In this document: positions 21,977 to 32,292 of the stretch, piece after piece
Numbering within the stretch: the stretch's first letter is position 1
Layout of the letters: every line of letters begins with the position of its first letter
Origin: Xenoacremonium recifei
Lineage: Eukaryota; Ascomycota; Sordariomycetes; Hypocreales; Nectriaceae
Direction: 5' to 3'
Assembly (NCBI GenBank): GCA_012184525.1
Contig: WOFQ01000057.1
Location: forward strand, 1-64,000
Length of the DNA: 64,000 nucleotides
Notes under the pieces: generated by a model
Databases searched by the model: none
The model's input: only the letters and a program-made list of their open reading frames with translations
What the model was told of the DNA's origin: nothing
Made by a program: the position numbers and the translations under genes

Positions 21977-23230
21977 TCAGCCCTTCCCAAATAACCACAT
22001 GAAGAAGCGGCCCAATGTCAGGATTACACGAAACGCGATGAACCTGACTCCCGTACAGTGAGCTACGGCGATGCGCCAGTGCGAACTGTTCAAGGTTTTT
22101 GTCGCCCGCGGCAAGCTAACACTGTCATATGCTGAAAGAACGTTCTCGAGCGACCTAGAGCGACATAACGATTCTGCAAGATCCCACCCATCTTTCAGCG
22201 CAGTATTGGCCCCGTTTCCTGCAAAAGGGCTCACGGCATGATTGCTATCACCGATGAAGACCACTCCAGGCGATACTGATTCGTGACGGAACGGTCTCTT
22301 GTCCATCGCTGGGATGATGAAACACGTGGATGGATCTGTTGCTCGCACAACCGTCGCAAAGGGCTCTTCAATCTCTTGACTCAACTGCATCGCTTCCGCC
22401 AGCAATTCGGAGACTTCATTCGAGGATACGTTCTTTGGCATGCGACGTGGTTCATCCTCCGCGCTGCTCAACGCCCAGACAACTGTGTCTCCTTGAACCG
22501 GAGAGAAGAAACAACTGTGGCCGCGACCGGTGATAACAAGTCCCCACGCGCTATTGACCGGGGCAGGAATCCCTTCTGGAAATTGTGCGACGCCTCCGAT
22601 CTGAACGGCCTTTGCGAATTGGAGACGATCCTCCGGTCGAATGCTGGAGCGGATCTTGCTGTGAGCGCCGTCGGCAGCGACTAAGAGATCACAAGTCTTG
22701 CGAAAGGAAGCTTCTCTGTTGCCTTCGGATATGGAAACTTGTATCTTCGCATCCTTCAAAACTTTTGCGTCTTGGCAGATATGGTTCCATTTGATGTCAA
22801 TCTCAAGTTCCTCTGCCGCCTGCACAAGAATGTCACGAAGATCGCGCCGTGCGATACGCAACATCGCCGTCGGCAGAGTACCGTAAGGTTTGGGTGAGGT
22901 CGTGAAAATTTCTTCAAATTTCCCATCCCACATCTTGAAAGGCATCTCAGCAGTACCCGGAGTTGCCTTCTCGATCACTTTGTCGAGGAGACCAAGCTGT
23001 TGAAGCGCAACCAGCCCGCCATCCTTGTCCATCCCATTCATGGATAGAGAGTAACCCTGGCGATTGGCTTCAGGATCCCTACTGTCGCGCTCATAAATTG
23101 TTATGAGAGGAGGACGATGCTGCTTGTTCCATTGCTTTCGAAGGGCGATGGCGAACGCGAGGCCTGCAATGCCTGCTCCCGCGATGACAATCTCTCTACC
23201 CTGGAGAAAATGGGTGTTTGGGGCCGACAT
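21977..23230 (-). CDS. FAD-dependent monooxygenase (PHBH/salicylate-hydroxylase-like)
   Basis: Single exon. I start at ATG 23230 (MSAPNTHFLQGREIV), giving 417 aa. The frame is open further upstream and an in-frame ATG lies at 23293, but the FAD fold begins right after the chosen start. GxGxxG is IVIAGAGIAGLAFA, the second FAD/NADPH motif is CDLLVAADGAHSKIR, and the third is GVVFIGDSNHAVSPFAGNGANTALKDGWDLAE. These are the three hallmarks of class A flavin monooxygenases, which hydroxylate aromatic or polyketide substrates with NAD(P)H and O2. The C-terminus ends in a hydrophobic helix (FRVILTLGRFFMWLFGKG) that may touch membrane. The substrate is unknown. Confidence 0.9.
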   Translation of the reverse strand: MSAPNTHFLQGREIVIAGAGIAGLAFAIALRKQWNKQHRPPLITIYERDSRDPEANRQGYSLSMNGMDKDGGLVALQQLGLLDKVIEKATPGTAEMPFKMWDGKFEEIFTTSPKPYGTLPTAMLRIARRDLRDILVQAAEELEIDIKWNHICQDAKVLKDAKIQVSISEGNREASFRKTCDLLVAADGAHSKIRSSIRPEDRLQFAKAVQIGGVAQFPEGIPAPVNSAWGLVITGRGHSCFFSPVQGDTVVWALSSAEDEPRRMPKNVSSNEVSELLAEAMQLSQEIEEPFATVVRATDPSTCFIIPAMDKRPFRHESVSPGVVFIGDSNHAVSPFAGNGANTALKDGWDLAESLCRSRSLENVLSAYDSVSLPRATKTLNSSHWRIAVAHCTGVRFIAFRVILTLGRFFMWLFGKG

Positions 23231-23792
23231 GCTTTCGTGGTGTGCATAGCTTTGAGCGCATGTATTTGGGATGCAACAGGAACAGGCAACCATCGCTCCT
23301 CTTATACTCAATCGACGCCACAATCGGGTGCCTTCAGTATCCGAAGGCGCAATGGTATCCGAGTCAATAACCCTCGGTGACAATTACAACGGCTCGGAAC
23401 CGCTGAAATGACCCGCTTACGAGTGAAGCACCCAAGCTCGTCGCAGAGACGGCGTAAGCTGACAGAACCAGGCTGCTGGTACGGAGAGCTAGACCAGCCT
23501 TTAACAATAGTCTAGCTGAAGGGATTCACCCTCCGCGTCAGCTCAGTCACCAATCCAGCTAGTGAAAGAGTTGAGACTTACGTCGGCAAAGATCCTGTCC
23601 TCCTCTTCAGCCCTACCAACCAACCTTACCTTTAGCTGCCTCCCCGCATTACCGATCACGATCCATTTTAGTTTCAAGATCCACGCGTCGGGCTAACCCT
23701 CCGGATCTGCGATTTTCGTAAACGTTTTCGCAGCTTGCTTCAAGCCTTCCTCCGAGACGCGACAGTTGCTGATAGCAGCAACGGCGACCACC
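23231..23792. promoter_or_regulatory. Divergent intergenic region
   Basis: About 560 bases between two outward-facing genes. Nothing specific recognised. Confidence 0.45.
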
Positions 23793-24416
23793 ATGGATCC
23801 CCCTCCTATCGCCTTGTCAACAACGCCAGTCCGACACCCAGACTGCTGCCTCAGTCTGTCAAGCACCCTGCTGCAGCTCCTCTTCAACATCCTCTCGGCC
23901 CTCGTCACTCAAGACCAGACTTCGACGGTGCTCTCCATCGGGAGCGGCACAGGGTTGCTGGAGCGCGTTCTCGCGGACTACATCGCCGCAGAAGCCAGCA
24001 GAACCTCTTCATCGCCAGCGCAATGGCTCAGCATCGAGGGTGTTGAGGTGCAACCTGAGTCGCAGCGTCCCGTCAACAAATACCTCGTGGAACCAGCCAT
24101 CAATCTTGTTCGCGGCACGTGGCAAACAGCATCGAGGTTACAAGACTCGGATGTAACAGCGCTGATGTTTGTCTATCCGCGGCAGCCGAGTCTTGTCACA
24201 CAGTACATGAAATGTGTAGCTCGGGTCGAGTCCCCTGTACTGAAGGTTGTTTGGTTGGGTCCTCGAGCAGACTGGGCCGAGTTCGAGGGTTGCTTCACGG
24301 TGATACAGGGCAATGCGCCGAGGAGATTCTTCCGAAGGGAACTTGAGAACGAAGATGTTGGACTTGACAACTACGAGATGATTGTGGCATTCGAAAGGGA
24401 GCCTGAAAAGGTGTAA
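23793..24416 (+). CDS. Methyltransferase-like (SAM-fold) protein, hypothetical
   Basis: Single exon, 207 aa from ATG 23793, which sits in a good context (CACCATGG). VLSIGSGTGLLERVLADYI has the GxGxG-type loop of the SAM-dependent methyltransferase fold. IEGVEVQ would place the acidic ribose-binding residue in strand 2, and ALMFVYPRQPSLV is the motif IV-like region. No substrate-recognition domain is recognisable. It may be a member of a small fungal family of unknown role. Confidence 0.7.
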   Translation: MDPPPIALSTTPVRHPDCCLSLSSTLLQLLFNILSALVTQDQTSTVLSIGSGTGLLERVLADYIAAEASRTSSSPAQWLSIEGVEVQPESQRPVNKYLVEPAINLVRGTWQTASRLQDSDVTALMFVYPRQPSLVTQYMKCVARVESPVLKVVWLGPRADWAEFEGCFTVIQGNAPRRFFRRELENEDVGLDNYEMIVAFEREPEKV

Positions 24417-24664
24417 ATGCCCTGGTTTTAATGGGCGTGGCATAACTCCAATACCCCGCACTTCTGGTGGCTTCATCAAATGCGCGCGGTATGCTAGACC
24501 TTACTCCTGTCTTGTACTGCAATTCTTTCTGGGCATATCTTTCAGCGCGGATTTGTATCGTGTGCCAGGCGATTCCAACATTTTCTCTATTGCCTTGCCT
24601 TGTGCCACGACATCCTCTGACGGCGCATTAACACCAGTGAAGGACAATTCAGAGCCCGTGCCAG

Positions 24665-25651
24665 ATGAGCAGTCAGTTAAAACTTTGGAGAGACGACATC
24701 GCGAAATTTTCTTTCGCGCCGTGTGCGACGTCCTTTCAACCCCAATAGGAAATTACTTATGCTCAAATCATCGACGGTCTACCACTCTCGGATTTTGCAT
24801 TGGTTACTTTTGAAAGAACTGTTTGCCCGGGACGTCCACCCACCGAGGAGCGCGTCGACCTCTCCGGGAGTGCTCGAAAAAGCCTGACAACTGCGGAGCT
24901 CTTTTGATCCCACAACACTGCAATTCGATCTGGGGGTGAGTGGCCTTCGTGATATCTTGCACGAGCCGTCGACGTTGACTACTCAGCTTCTTCATTCTTA
25001 TCAAACTGCAGCACCTGGATCAAGAGCCTTTCAGGCAGGTCTGATTGAGCTTGTCGCCCGAGCTGTACACAATATTGCAGTATGGCTCTTCAAGCAAGAG
25101 CCGAATTTGCCCCCAACAGATGCGCTTGTTGCGTGGCGCCCCTCAGAAGATGACGAACCCATCTACCCGAACAGCTACCCACCGACTCTCTTCTGGCATC
25201 ACTGGTATCATAATTATGATCAGGACCCCGAAGGAGTAGCAGATGTAGTTGGCTATTGGGCAGAAGCTCGCATTTTTGGTGGCGTCGTACTCTTCGACCG
25301 ACGCAATGCATCTTCTCGAGCTGACACGATGGTATGTGCCGATTTTCGCACACATGAAGAGAATATCTTAACTGACCAAGCTAGCTTCACGATGTGTACT
25401 TACATGCGGATCGAAGCGACGCGACTTATCGCATCTTTTAACTTCTCGATGAGCAGAAGCACCGGCTTGTTGAGTTTCTCCTGGATACCACGCCTCCACA
25501 GACCTGTCCTCTCCCGATTCTCGGTGATCTTAGTAACCGGGAACGGGTAGATCCCGAAGAACTGATCGAATCTACGGGGATCTACCGGACAAGGGGGAGC
25601 GTAGACCATCATCTCCTGACGACTGGGACTCGCGCCTTCGAGACGATGTAG
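24665..25651 (+). pseudogene. Broken hypothetical gene with two stops and one frameshift
   Basis: A coherent reading frame begins at ATG 24665 and is interrupted by TAG at 24746-24748. It continues sensibly (IIDGLPLSDFALVTFERTV) and then shifts by one base in the T run near 24902-24905. After two likely introns (24931-24981 approximately, GTGAGT..ACTCAG; and about 25332-25383, GTATGT..GCTAG) it meets TAA at 25439-25441, with about 70 further sensible codons to TAG 25649. Both stops could be CAG or CAA changed to TA-codons, that is C-to-T at CpA, the pattern left by repeat-induced point mutation. I do not recognise the family (middle part: GYWAEARIFGGVVLFDRR). An alternative is a real gene with unusual splicing. 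Confidence 0.55.
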
Positions 25652-25854
25652 ACACGTTCAACTATCTATCTCAGGATGACTGGGCTGCTGCAAGATCACG
25701 AGCCATGAAGAGACGTGCCGGGTTGAGATAGTTCTGAGAATACCGTTCAACATCCAGGATCCTTCTCCCGTGCTGTTCCCTTTTCTTGTTTCTTAAACCC
25801 TCTCAATCTGTCTGAACCATCATTCCCATCCCCATGCCGGCACCCAACCACTGT

Positions 25855-26484
25855 CTATTCTCTGCTATTCTCCAAAACCGTATGGTTCAGCTCGTCCCAC
25901 AGCGCCTTGACCCTGTGGGCTTCCTTCTTGATGCAGTTCCTTTCCTGCTCATCATGGATCTGGTCTATAAGCTCGGAAACCGACGTCGTAGTGAAATATT
26001 TGTTTGTCTTATTGTACAGAGGTCGAGCTCGTAGCGTCTCATCGGTATCACCTGGTGCCCGGACCCGAAAAACCTCCTCAAGAATGTCAATGTCGCCATG
26101 AACTCCCAACAGATCTCGCGTGTCCTCATACGTGAACAAATAGTACACGATGGGGAAGCCGGTCCAGGCGATCCCGCTCAGGCAAAGGGAGCAGGGCTGA
26201 TGGGTCGCAAAGAAGACCGAGATGCGGGTTTCGGGTCGCGAGTCCCTCGGCGTCATGAAGAATTCCCGGATGCAATTCGTCTCTCCGTGCAGCAGGGGGG
26301 AGTCGCGAGCGTGGTTGGTTGAGATGGTCACTGGTGAGAGTTCCTTGGTGAGAACAGCGGCGCCGAAGGGAAGATTGCCCGCCGCAACAGACTCGCGGAG
26401 CTTGGGGATAAGCAGAGTTTCCGCGACCCTCAGAAGCGTAGAAGCAATGGCAGATGGGTGCTGAGACGGTGTGGGAACTCGCAT
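25855..26484 (-). CDS. Cytidine/deoxycytidylate deaminase-fold protein
   Basis: Single exon, 209 aa, ATG 26484. The zinc motifs are LHGETNCIREF (HxE: zinc histidine and catalytic glutamate) and HQPCSLCLSG (PCxxC: two zinc cysteines). NLPFGAAVL is the family's substrate-loop strand. This fits nucleoside, guanine or tRNA-adenosine-type deaminases that act alone in the cytosol; the base used cannot be deduced. The C-terminal tail (SELIDQIHDEQERNCIKKEAHRVKAL) is a charged helix. Confidence 0.88.
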   Translation of the reverse strand: MRVPTPSQHPSAIASTLLRVAETLLIPKLRESVAAGNLPFGAAVLTKELSPVTISTNHARDSPLLHGETNCIREFFMTPRDSRPETRISVFFATHQPCSLCLSGIAWTGFPIVYYLFTYEDTRDLLGVHGDIDILEEVFRVRAPGDTDETLRARPLYNKTNKYFTTTSVSELIDQIHDEQERNCIKKEAHRVKALWDELNHTVLENSRE

Positions 26485-26672
26485 TGTGATGGATGGCTCG
26501 CTGCATGAGGCTGGCCTTTGGATGATAATTGGTAATCTCTTTTCGATGATGCCCCAGACCGGTTGAGTACGTTTGAGTTGTCCTCTGGAGGAGGTGGAGA
26601 GAGTGGAGAGAGGGGAATTCCGCGATGTCTTTCCTGGATTGGTCCTTTTAGGGCCTCAGAGTAGCCAGCAAA

Positions 26673-27404
26673 CTACTTGTTGAAGAAAACATGGATCATC
26701 TTGGCGAATTTGCCAATCGGGCTTGAGATCCTATGGGCGCCGCTCGTTGGTGTTGATGAGCTCGCTGTAAACTCGGCAGCACCGGAGGCAATTGTTGAGG
26801 ATGCGTCAGAGACCGGAGTTGTTGAAGCTGAAGCAGCCGAACTGGTCGAAATCTCTGTGGCTGAAGCAGAATCGGAGGCAATTGTCGAGGAAGCATCAGA
26901 GGATGTCGAAGTTATTGCAGCTGAAGTTGTCGAAGGTGCCACAGCCGAGGCAGTCGAGGTCTCAATCGCTGAACCAGCAGCAGAAACCGAAGCGGAAGCA
27001 GAAGCACTAGACATAGAACCACCCGCGTCATATTCGACATTCAGCTTGATGCCTGTGTTGAAGACACTGTATGTCTTGTCACCGCCGCAGGCGTCTCTAT
27101 CATAACCAGGGCATGGATAATCGCATTTATCGTCACCAACCAAGGAGCTCTCAGTTGGGTACGTGTCGGCGCAATAACACTCGTCCTGCTGCAAAATGGC
27201 GACAGCCTTCTTTCCTTGTAGACAGAAGTTACCGCATGTTCCTGGAGAAGCAAAGGTCATTTGACGACTGCTCGCACCATCTGGGAGTGAGCTGAAGCAG
27301 CCTTGTGATGTGAGCTCACCCAGGACGGGATCTTTCTTCGGTTCTTGAATCGCGCCCTGGGCAGCCACTAAAGTGACACAGAGGAACAGAGGAGTGAAGA
27401 GCAT
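26673..27404 (-). CDS. Secreted WSC-domain protein with Ser/Thr-rich stalk
   Basis: Single exon, 243 aa. The signal peptide is MLFTPLFLCVTLVAAQG. A WSC domain spans about residues 30-118: GCFSSLPDG, CGNFCLQGKKAVAILQQDECYCAD, CDYPCPGYDRDACGGDKTYSVF, with the eight cysteines of the fold. WSC domains bind fungal wall glycans. Then comes a roughly 100-residue Ser/Thr/Ala stalk likely to be O-mannosylated. Sensor-type WSC proteins continue into a transmembrane helix and a cytosolic tail. Here the chain stops at FAKMIHVFFNK without a clear membrane helix, so the protein is probably secreted or wall-bound, or a sensor that has lost its C-terminus. Confidence 0.88.
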   Translation of the reverse strand: MLFTPLFLCVTLVAAQGAIQEPKKDPVLGELTSQGCFSSLPDGASSRQMTFASPGTCGNFCLQGKKAVAILQQDECYCADTYPTESSLVGDDKCDYPCPGYDRDACGGDKTYSVFNTGIKLNVEYDAGGSMSSASASASVSAAGSAIETSTASAVAPSTTSAAITSTSSDASSTIASDSASATEISTSSAASASTTPVSDASSTIASGAAEFTASSSTPTSGAHRISSPIGKFAKMIHVFFNK

Positions 27405-27628
27405 GGTGGCTACTGGGCTGAACGGTCGATAGTGAAGGGAAGAGAAGTCAAGGAGTCAAAAAGGAGCATGATGCGAAAGTGAGCTGAAGAATAATTTGTA
27501 GGATTTTCCTGTGGAGCAACTATGTACAGCGTAATTTCCAGCAACCGATGCTCGTTTAGCGTTAGGCTTCATTATGCACGGTCTGTGAATACGGGAATGC
27601 AGGGTTCTGCGACCGAAGCCTTATTGCC

Positions 27629-29657
27629 TTAGAAGAACTGAAACAAGGCCACCGTGCCCAAAACAAAGAGACCCCAAAACTGGCCTGGTAGGGTCAGAGC
27701 TGCTGAGGCGGTGACTGGGACGGTGGATGTTGGCGAAGCGTGCGCCGTTGTCCCTGTCGCGGTAGCGCTCCCGTTATGAGAGCCACCCGATGATCCCGAA
27801 CCAGTGCTGTTGGAGCAATCGGACTTAGACGGCCAAGAGAACTTGAACCCTCCCAATTCCGCCCAGATTTCGTCCCAGAATTCGCATTCCGAAAAGTCCA
27901 ATGTCGAAACGCTCGTCTCTTCCTGTACCCAAACACCCTTGCTCTGGCACGTATCAAACTGTGGCCACTTCTGTCGAGAGGTAGATGGGTTTCCGGTCGA
28001 CGCCATCGCAGTCCAAGCATCAATCAGCGTCTCGCTGAGTTCCCGCTCACTCGCCGTCGCATTGCAGGTGCCGTTGCCCCAAGGCTGGTCATCCAAGTTC
28101 CCAAAGACGAAGGGCAGCTCAGCAGTGTGGGTAGACCCGAAGATGTCTGCGAGCTCTGGGCCCGGAAACGCGGTGCCGTCTTCCCAAATCCACGGACAGC
28201 TGGGGGTGTGGTTGAAGCGGTAAGCGTAGGCTGGTGTGCCTGCGGCGAGTGCGGCGCGGAGGGCTCTGTAGGTGGTGCATTCGAAGCTGGCTACGGTCAT
28301 GATGTATGAGATGGCGGCAAGCACGGCGTCGCTTGTCGAGCCTGTGGTGTTGAACAGCGAAAGCGGGTATTGTTTGCCAATGGCCGGGCCAGCGACGCCC
28401 CATTGATCCAGGAATGAGGTGTAGTTGGCCTCGGTGATAGTTCCAGAGCTTTCCAGGAATACAGGGAGGATGAGAAGAGTACCATCGAGTTGGTCTAGTT
28501 GCTTTCCGTTAGCCAATTGACCGTGACTTGTCAAAAAGGGTGTTCTTACTCATGCCGGCGATCATGGGCACTTGCGAGCCAACCTTCAGAGGGTTCTCCT
28601 TGATAACCTTTCCGTCGATGAACGGTGCGCTCAGAGTGGTAGCATTGGGCAAGTTGAATCCAAAGTCCATCGTGATTTCTCCGCCACTGAGCTTTGGGTT
28701 CTGCAGGGCGGGAGTCGTTTCATATGCCGTGACGAGCTCGTCCACGGATTTGCATTGTAGACAAGCCAACTAGATATCATGTCAGTTCATTGCAGAGTGA
28801 TTGCTTCAAACATTGTCTTACATCGGTAGTACTGCATCCCAGTGTCTCAGCATAGAGCGCCCCAGAATACTGGGCGGTATCATAAGGAACCATGTCTTCG
28901 CCGCCCCCAGACTCCATAATCACAGCGGTAACGAGCTCCTTAGCTTCGGGGAGAGTCGAGACCGTTGAGGTATCATCGCCACCTGAGCTTTGGCCGAAAA
29001 GCAACACTTTGGACGTGTCGCCGCCGAAATGTGCAATATTGCTTTTCACCCACTGCAACGCCACTACGTAATCTTGGATCGCCATATTGCCTTGAATGCC
29101 GGCACTCGCAAGTCCCAGGAATCCAAGCGGTCCCAGACGATAGTTGAAGGTCACTACAATGGCGCCAGCGGCGGCAAGATTGCATGCGTCGTAGAGAGGG
29201 TACGTGATTGCACCTGAAAGGTCGCTGCCTCCGTAGCCGAACACCTTGACGGGGAGCGCGGAGTCTGCGGTTGCGTCGGCGGGCACATAGACATCGAGAT
29301 ACAAGCTATTCCAAGTCAACACATCGATTTTTAACCCTCTCAGGTAGAGGCTCCTTACCAGTCTTCAGACGTCGTGCCTTCCACATCAAACGCCGAGGGC
29401 CATTGGATACAAGCCGCAGGTGGTTTAGTGGCATCAAAAACGCCTCCAGGGAATGACTTATTGTAAGCCTGAGGCGGCATGAAACGGAGACTGTCGACGG
29501 GTGGCTCTGCAAAAGGGATTCCCTGAAAGAGCCTCGTGTCAGATTTTGTGCAGAACCCTCCGTGAACTTCTCCAGCAGCAATCTTGACTACAGGCGTTGT
29601 AGCCGCTGAGACTGTAGTAGCCGCAGCGGCCAATGTCACCAAGGCTTTTCGCAGCAT
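27629..29657 (-). CDS. Secreted type-B carboxylesterase/lipase, possibly GPI-anchored
   Basis: Four exons close in frame: 29657..29359, 29305..28822, 28769..28550 and 28494..27629, 622 aa. The signal peptide is MLRKALVTLAAAATTVSA. Family marks: RLFQGIPFAEPP, EDCLYLDVYVP (carboxylesterase B signature 2), nucleophile elbow LFGQSSGGDD (G-x-S-x-G), and THTAELPFVFGN with the likely catalytic histidine. After the catalytic domain a Ser/Gly/Thr-rich linker leads to a hydrophobic tail (LFVLGTVALFQFF), the layout of a GPI signal. Such enzymes hydrolyse carboxylic esters outside the cell or at the wall. The elbow's Q-S-S-G in place of the common E-S-A-G is a mild deviation. Confidence 0.9.
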
Positions 29658-30847
29658 GATGGAGTCAATGGACGAAAGGAAAAGTGCAAAGAGAAGAAAT
29701 TGCGAAAGAAGAAGCTTGAAGAATGAGAGAGTGTGGACTGCTCCAAACCAAATTACAGAGCCTACAGGAAGGCTTTATACAACGTCTGCAGGGCTGGTGA
29801 TTTCCTGCAAGTGACGTCGGAACCTGGTGGCTGAGCTCCCCATCTTCACGAATCGAAAAACTTACCATTTCAGGCCTAAACATGAGGAGCCGTCCAGGCC
29901 TCTCAGCCCATCGGCAGTGGCGTCTTGTGGAGAGTGCCAGGGGCATGATGCGCGGGATATAACCAAAGACGGCTTGGAACAAACGTCAGCCCTGCCAGGA
30001 CAAACCCGCCAGGGGCTCTGGGACTGGGACTCTCAAGTGCCGTCAAAGCCGAGCTGCTGCTGGCCTGAGGATAAGACGGGATTATGCTTATGTACCGCCC
30101 GGACTCCGCGTTCTACAAGCGGCATTCAATTATTGTCCACCGGCGTGTCACCCCGTGATTCGCGGACACTGCGTAATCCGTCTCATTTGCCTGGCAATTG
30201 AGGCCTGCGTAGGGCTGAAGCTGAGCCCACCTAGATCTACGAGAGGCAATAGTTTCGTTGCCCATCAGACTGGTGAGCCCAGTTGCGGGGCGCAATCTTC
30301 CAAATGAACGCGTTCGTCTTTCAGCTTCTAACATTGGCCAGTGATGAATTGACAAACATAGGTTTCGTATTCTGTTACCATGAACAAGAATTGAAGGCCC
30401 CAGTCTAGGGCACTCCGATGCTATTTTAGCCGTGTACATGCTGCGCTGGGACGAGACAAGCCACTCCCCTAAACTGAACATCCCGAAGCTTGCCCGTCGA
30501 CAAGTGAAATCTAACTATTATCGTTGTTTGCGACAAACTTGTTCATGTGTCGGAGTTCTTCACTAAGGCACACTCTAAGATTTCGCTCAAATTCCGAAGC
30601 TTTATATACATATCCTGACGCATAGTTATATCCTCCGGGGTGTACTCGATAGGGCACCATCGGATCGCATCCGCTAGCGGCGCCTCAATTTTTTTTTTTT
30701 TTTTGTTTTCCCCCCTTGTTTATTGCCTCGGGCTCTCACAAAATATGACTTCAAATTAAAATCTCAAAAGGACATAGAACCTTAACAGGACAAAAGTAAT
30801 CGAAACACCCAGAGACTCATGCCCATTCCCTCTACCATGACATAGAA
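29658..30847. other. Intergenic, about 1.2 kb, no gene seen; includes a 16-T run
   Basis: No supported gene. The + strand has an uninterrupted T16 at 30689-30704 followed by GTTTT, a likely mutable homopolymer downstream of the SDR gene. CACGAATC-type and other weak motifs were not interpretable. Confidence 0.6.
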
Positions 30848-31834
30848 TCACTTAAAATTACCCATCACTCCAGGTTTAATTGCTTCCAACTTTGCTGCAA
30901 GCTCATTCCACACACGGTCTTGGGTCATTTTACCCTCCTCGCTCAGGACGAAAGAAGATGGTCTTGCAATTTCACAGTCCGACAAATACTGGCCGTGAGA
31001 CTCGACACCTTGAGTTGCGGCGTGGAATAGAGTCCTACTACCCTCTTCCGTCGACCGTGCCAGAACAGTTCTCATCACAGTCAATACGACCACGAGGGGA
31101 CCCTTGTGGTCACGAGCCAGATCTGTTGCGCAAAGCCCTGGGTTCACGCAGTTTACCGTGACTGGGAGCTTCGAAGAGGGATAGTGCTCGCCAATTGCCC
31201 GCACAGCAAAAATCTCAAGCAACTTCGAGACGGGGTACTGTTGGAACCAGTGTTTCTCCGCAAACTGTCTGTCGCTGATGGTAGCAAAAATCTTGCCCTC
31301 GGGTGCTGAGCGCTGGGGTAACTTTGTCATGCTGTGTGTGTCGGATGTAGTGATGGTGAGCGTAGGGCGGGTATGGAATGTCTCTACTGTGGCTTTGAGC
31401 TTCGGCATGACCAGAGCAACGAGGAGAAGAGTCGAAACGACATTAACTGTAATCGTTGTTTCGTCTTTCTCGGTCATGGTGTACTTGGGAAGGTTAACAC
31501 CGGCATTGGCCAGAAAGATATCGACACGGTCCAGCTCTGCCTCAACACGTTCCGCGAAGGCCTGGACGCTCGCGTAGCTGGCCATGTCAAGATTCCAAAC
31601 ACTAATACAACTGCTTGAGCATCCTGTGGTGGCCTCGATGTCCTTCTTTGCCGCTTCGCCCTTTTCAACGCTTCGGACGGCCAGGATCAATCGACTGACA
31701 CCCAGCTGGGCAAAGTGGCGTGCGGCTTCTTTGCCCAGACCAGTATTGCTACCAGTGATCACCACAGTTTTTCCAATGAAGGAACCTGTCGGCTTTGGAA
31801 GTTTTTTGACAACTTGACTGTATAGAAACCCCAT
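30848..31834 (-). CDS. Short-chain dehydrogenase/reductase (retinol-dehydrogenase-like)
   Basis: Single exon, 328 aa. VVITGSNTGLGKEAARHFAQLG is the TGxxxGxG cofactor loop, IFLANAGVN the NAG motif, and YPVSKLLEIFAVRAI the YxxxK catalytic pair. LTITTSDTHSMTKLP probably carries the catalytic Ser. CVNPGLCATDLAR closes the active site as in classical SDRs. Members of this RDH/WWOX-like group reduce or oxidise small lipophilic alcohols and are common in fungal secondary-metabolite clusters. It diverges from the Zn2Cys6 gene at 32293. Confidence 0.92.
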   Translation of the reverse strand: MGFLYSQVVKKLPKPTGSFIGKTVVITGSNTGLGKEAARHFAQLGVSRLILAVRSVEKGEAAKKDIEATTGCSSSCISVWNLDMASYASVQAFAERVEAELDRVDIFLANAGVNLPKYTMTEKDETTITVNVVSTLLLVALVMPKLKATVETFHTRPTLTITTSDTHSMTKLPQRSAPEGKIFATISDRQFAEKHWFQQYPVSKLLEIFAVRAIGEHYPSSKLPVTVNCVNPGLCATDLARDHKGPLVVVLTVMRTVLARSTEEGSRTLFHAATQGVESHGQYLSDCEIARPSSFVLSEEGKMTQDRVWNELAAKLEAIKPGVMGNFK

Positions 31835-32292
31835 CCTTAGCGTGGATTGGCTGTAAGTGAGGGATCCGGTAGGAGAGATATAACGGGCAATGGAAATACA
31901 CTAAAGAACAGAATGCGTTGATGAGCTTGAAGAAGGCAACAAAAAGGCATTTGGCTCGAATAAATACCATACGGGCTCATGCTGCGCGGAGCTATCGGAC
32001 ATCCAACAGTCCAGAAAGCCTCCATCGCCAAGACTGAATCCCGGTTAGTCAGCGGGATTCCGGAGATAATAGATCGACTCTTTAATGGTGGTTCCATTCC
32101 ACTTCTCACCAGCCTCATCATGAACCACCTTCTTTGCCGGAGGTGTTTGTTATCATCTGAATCCTGCGCCATGACCACTTTACCCTTTCTAGATACAGAT
32201 CCATGCGTTAAGTGAAATCCTAGCACTACTTATATTTTCCGTCATTACGCATCCCTGTTGCCCGAACGAGCTGTATCGTTAACCCCGCTTCG
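31835..32292. promoter_or_regulatory. Divergent intergenic region, SDR and regulator
   Basis: About 460 bases between outward-facing start codons. No operator assigned. Confidence 0.45.

Noticed and set aside
21977..23383. Longer N-terminus for the FAD monooxygenase (start at 23383)
   Set aside because: The codon there is TTG, and the FAD fold starts right after ATG 23230.
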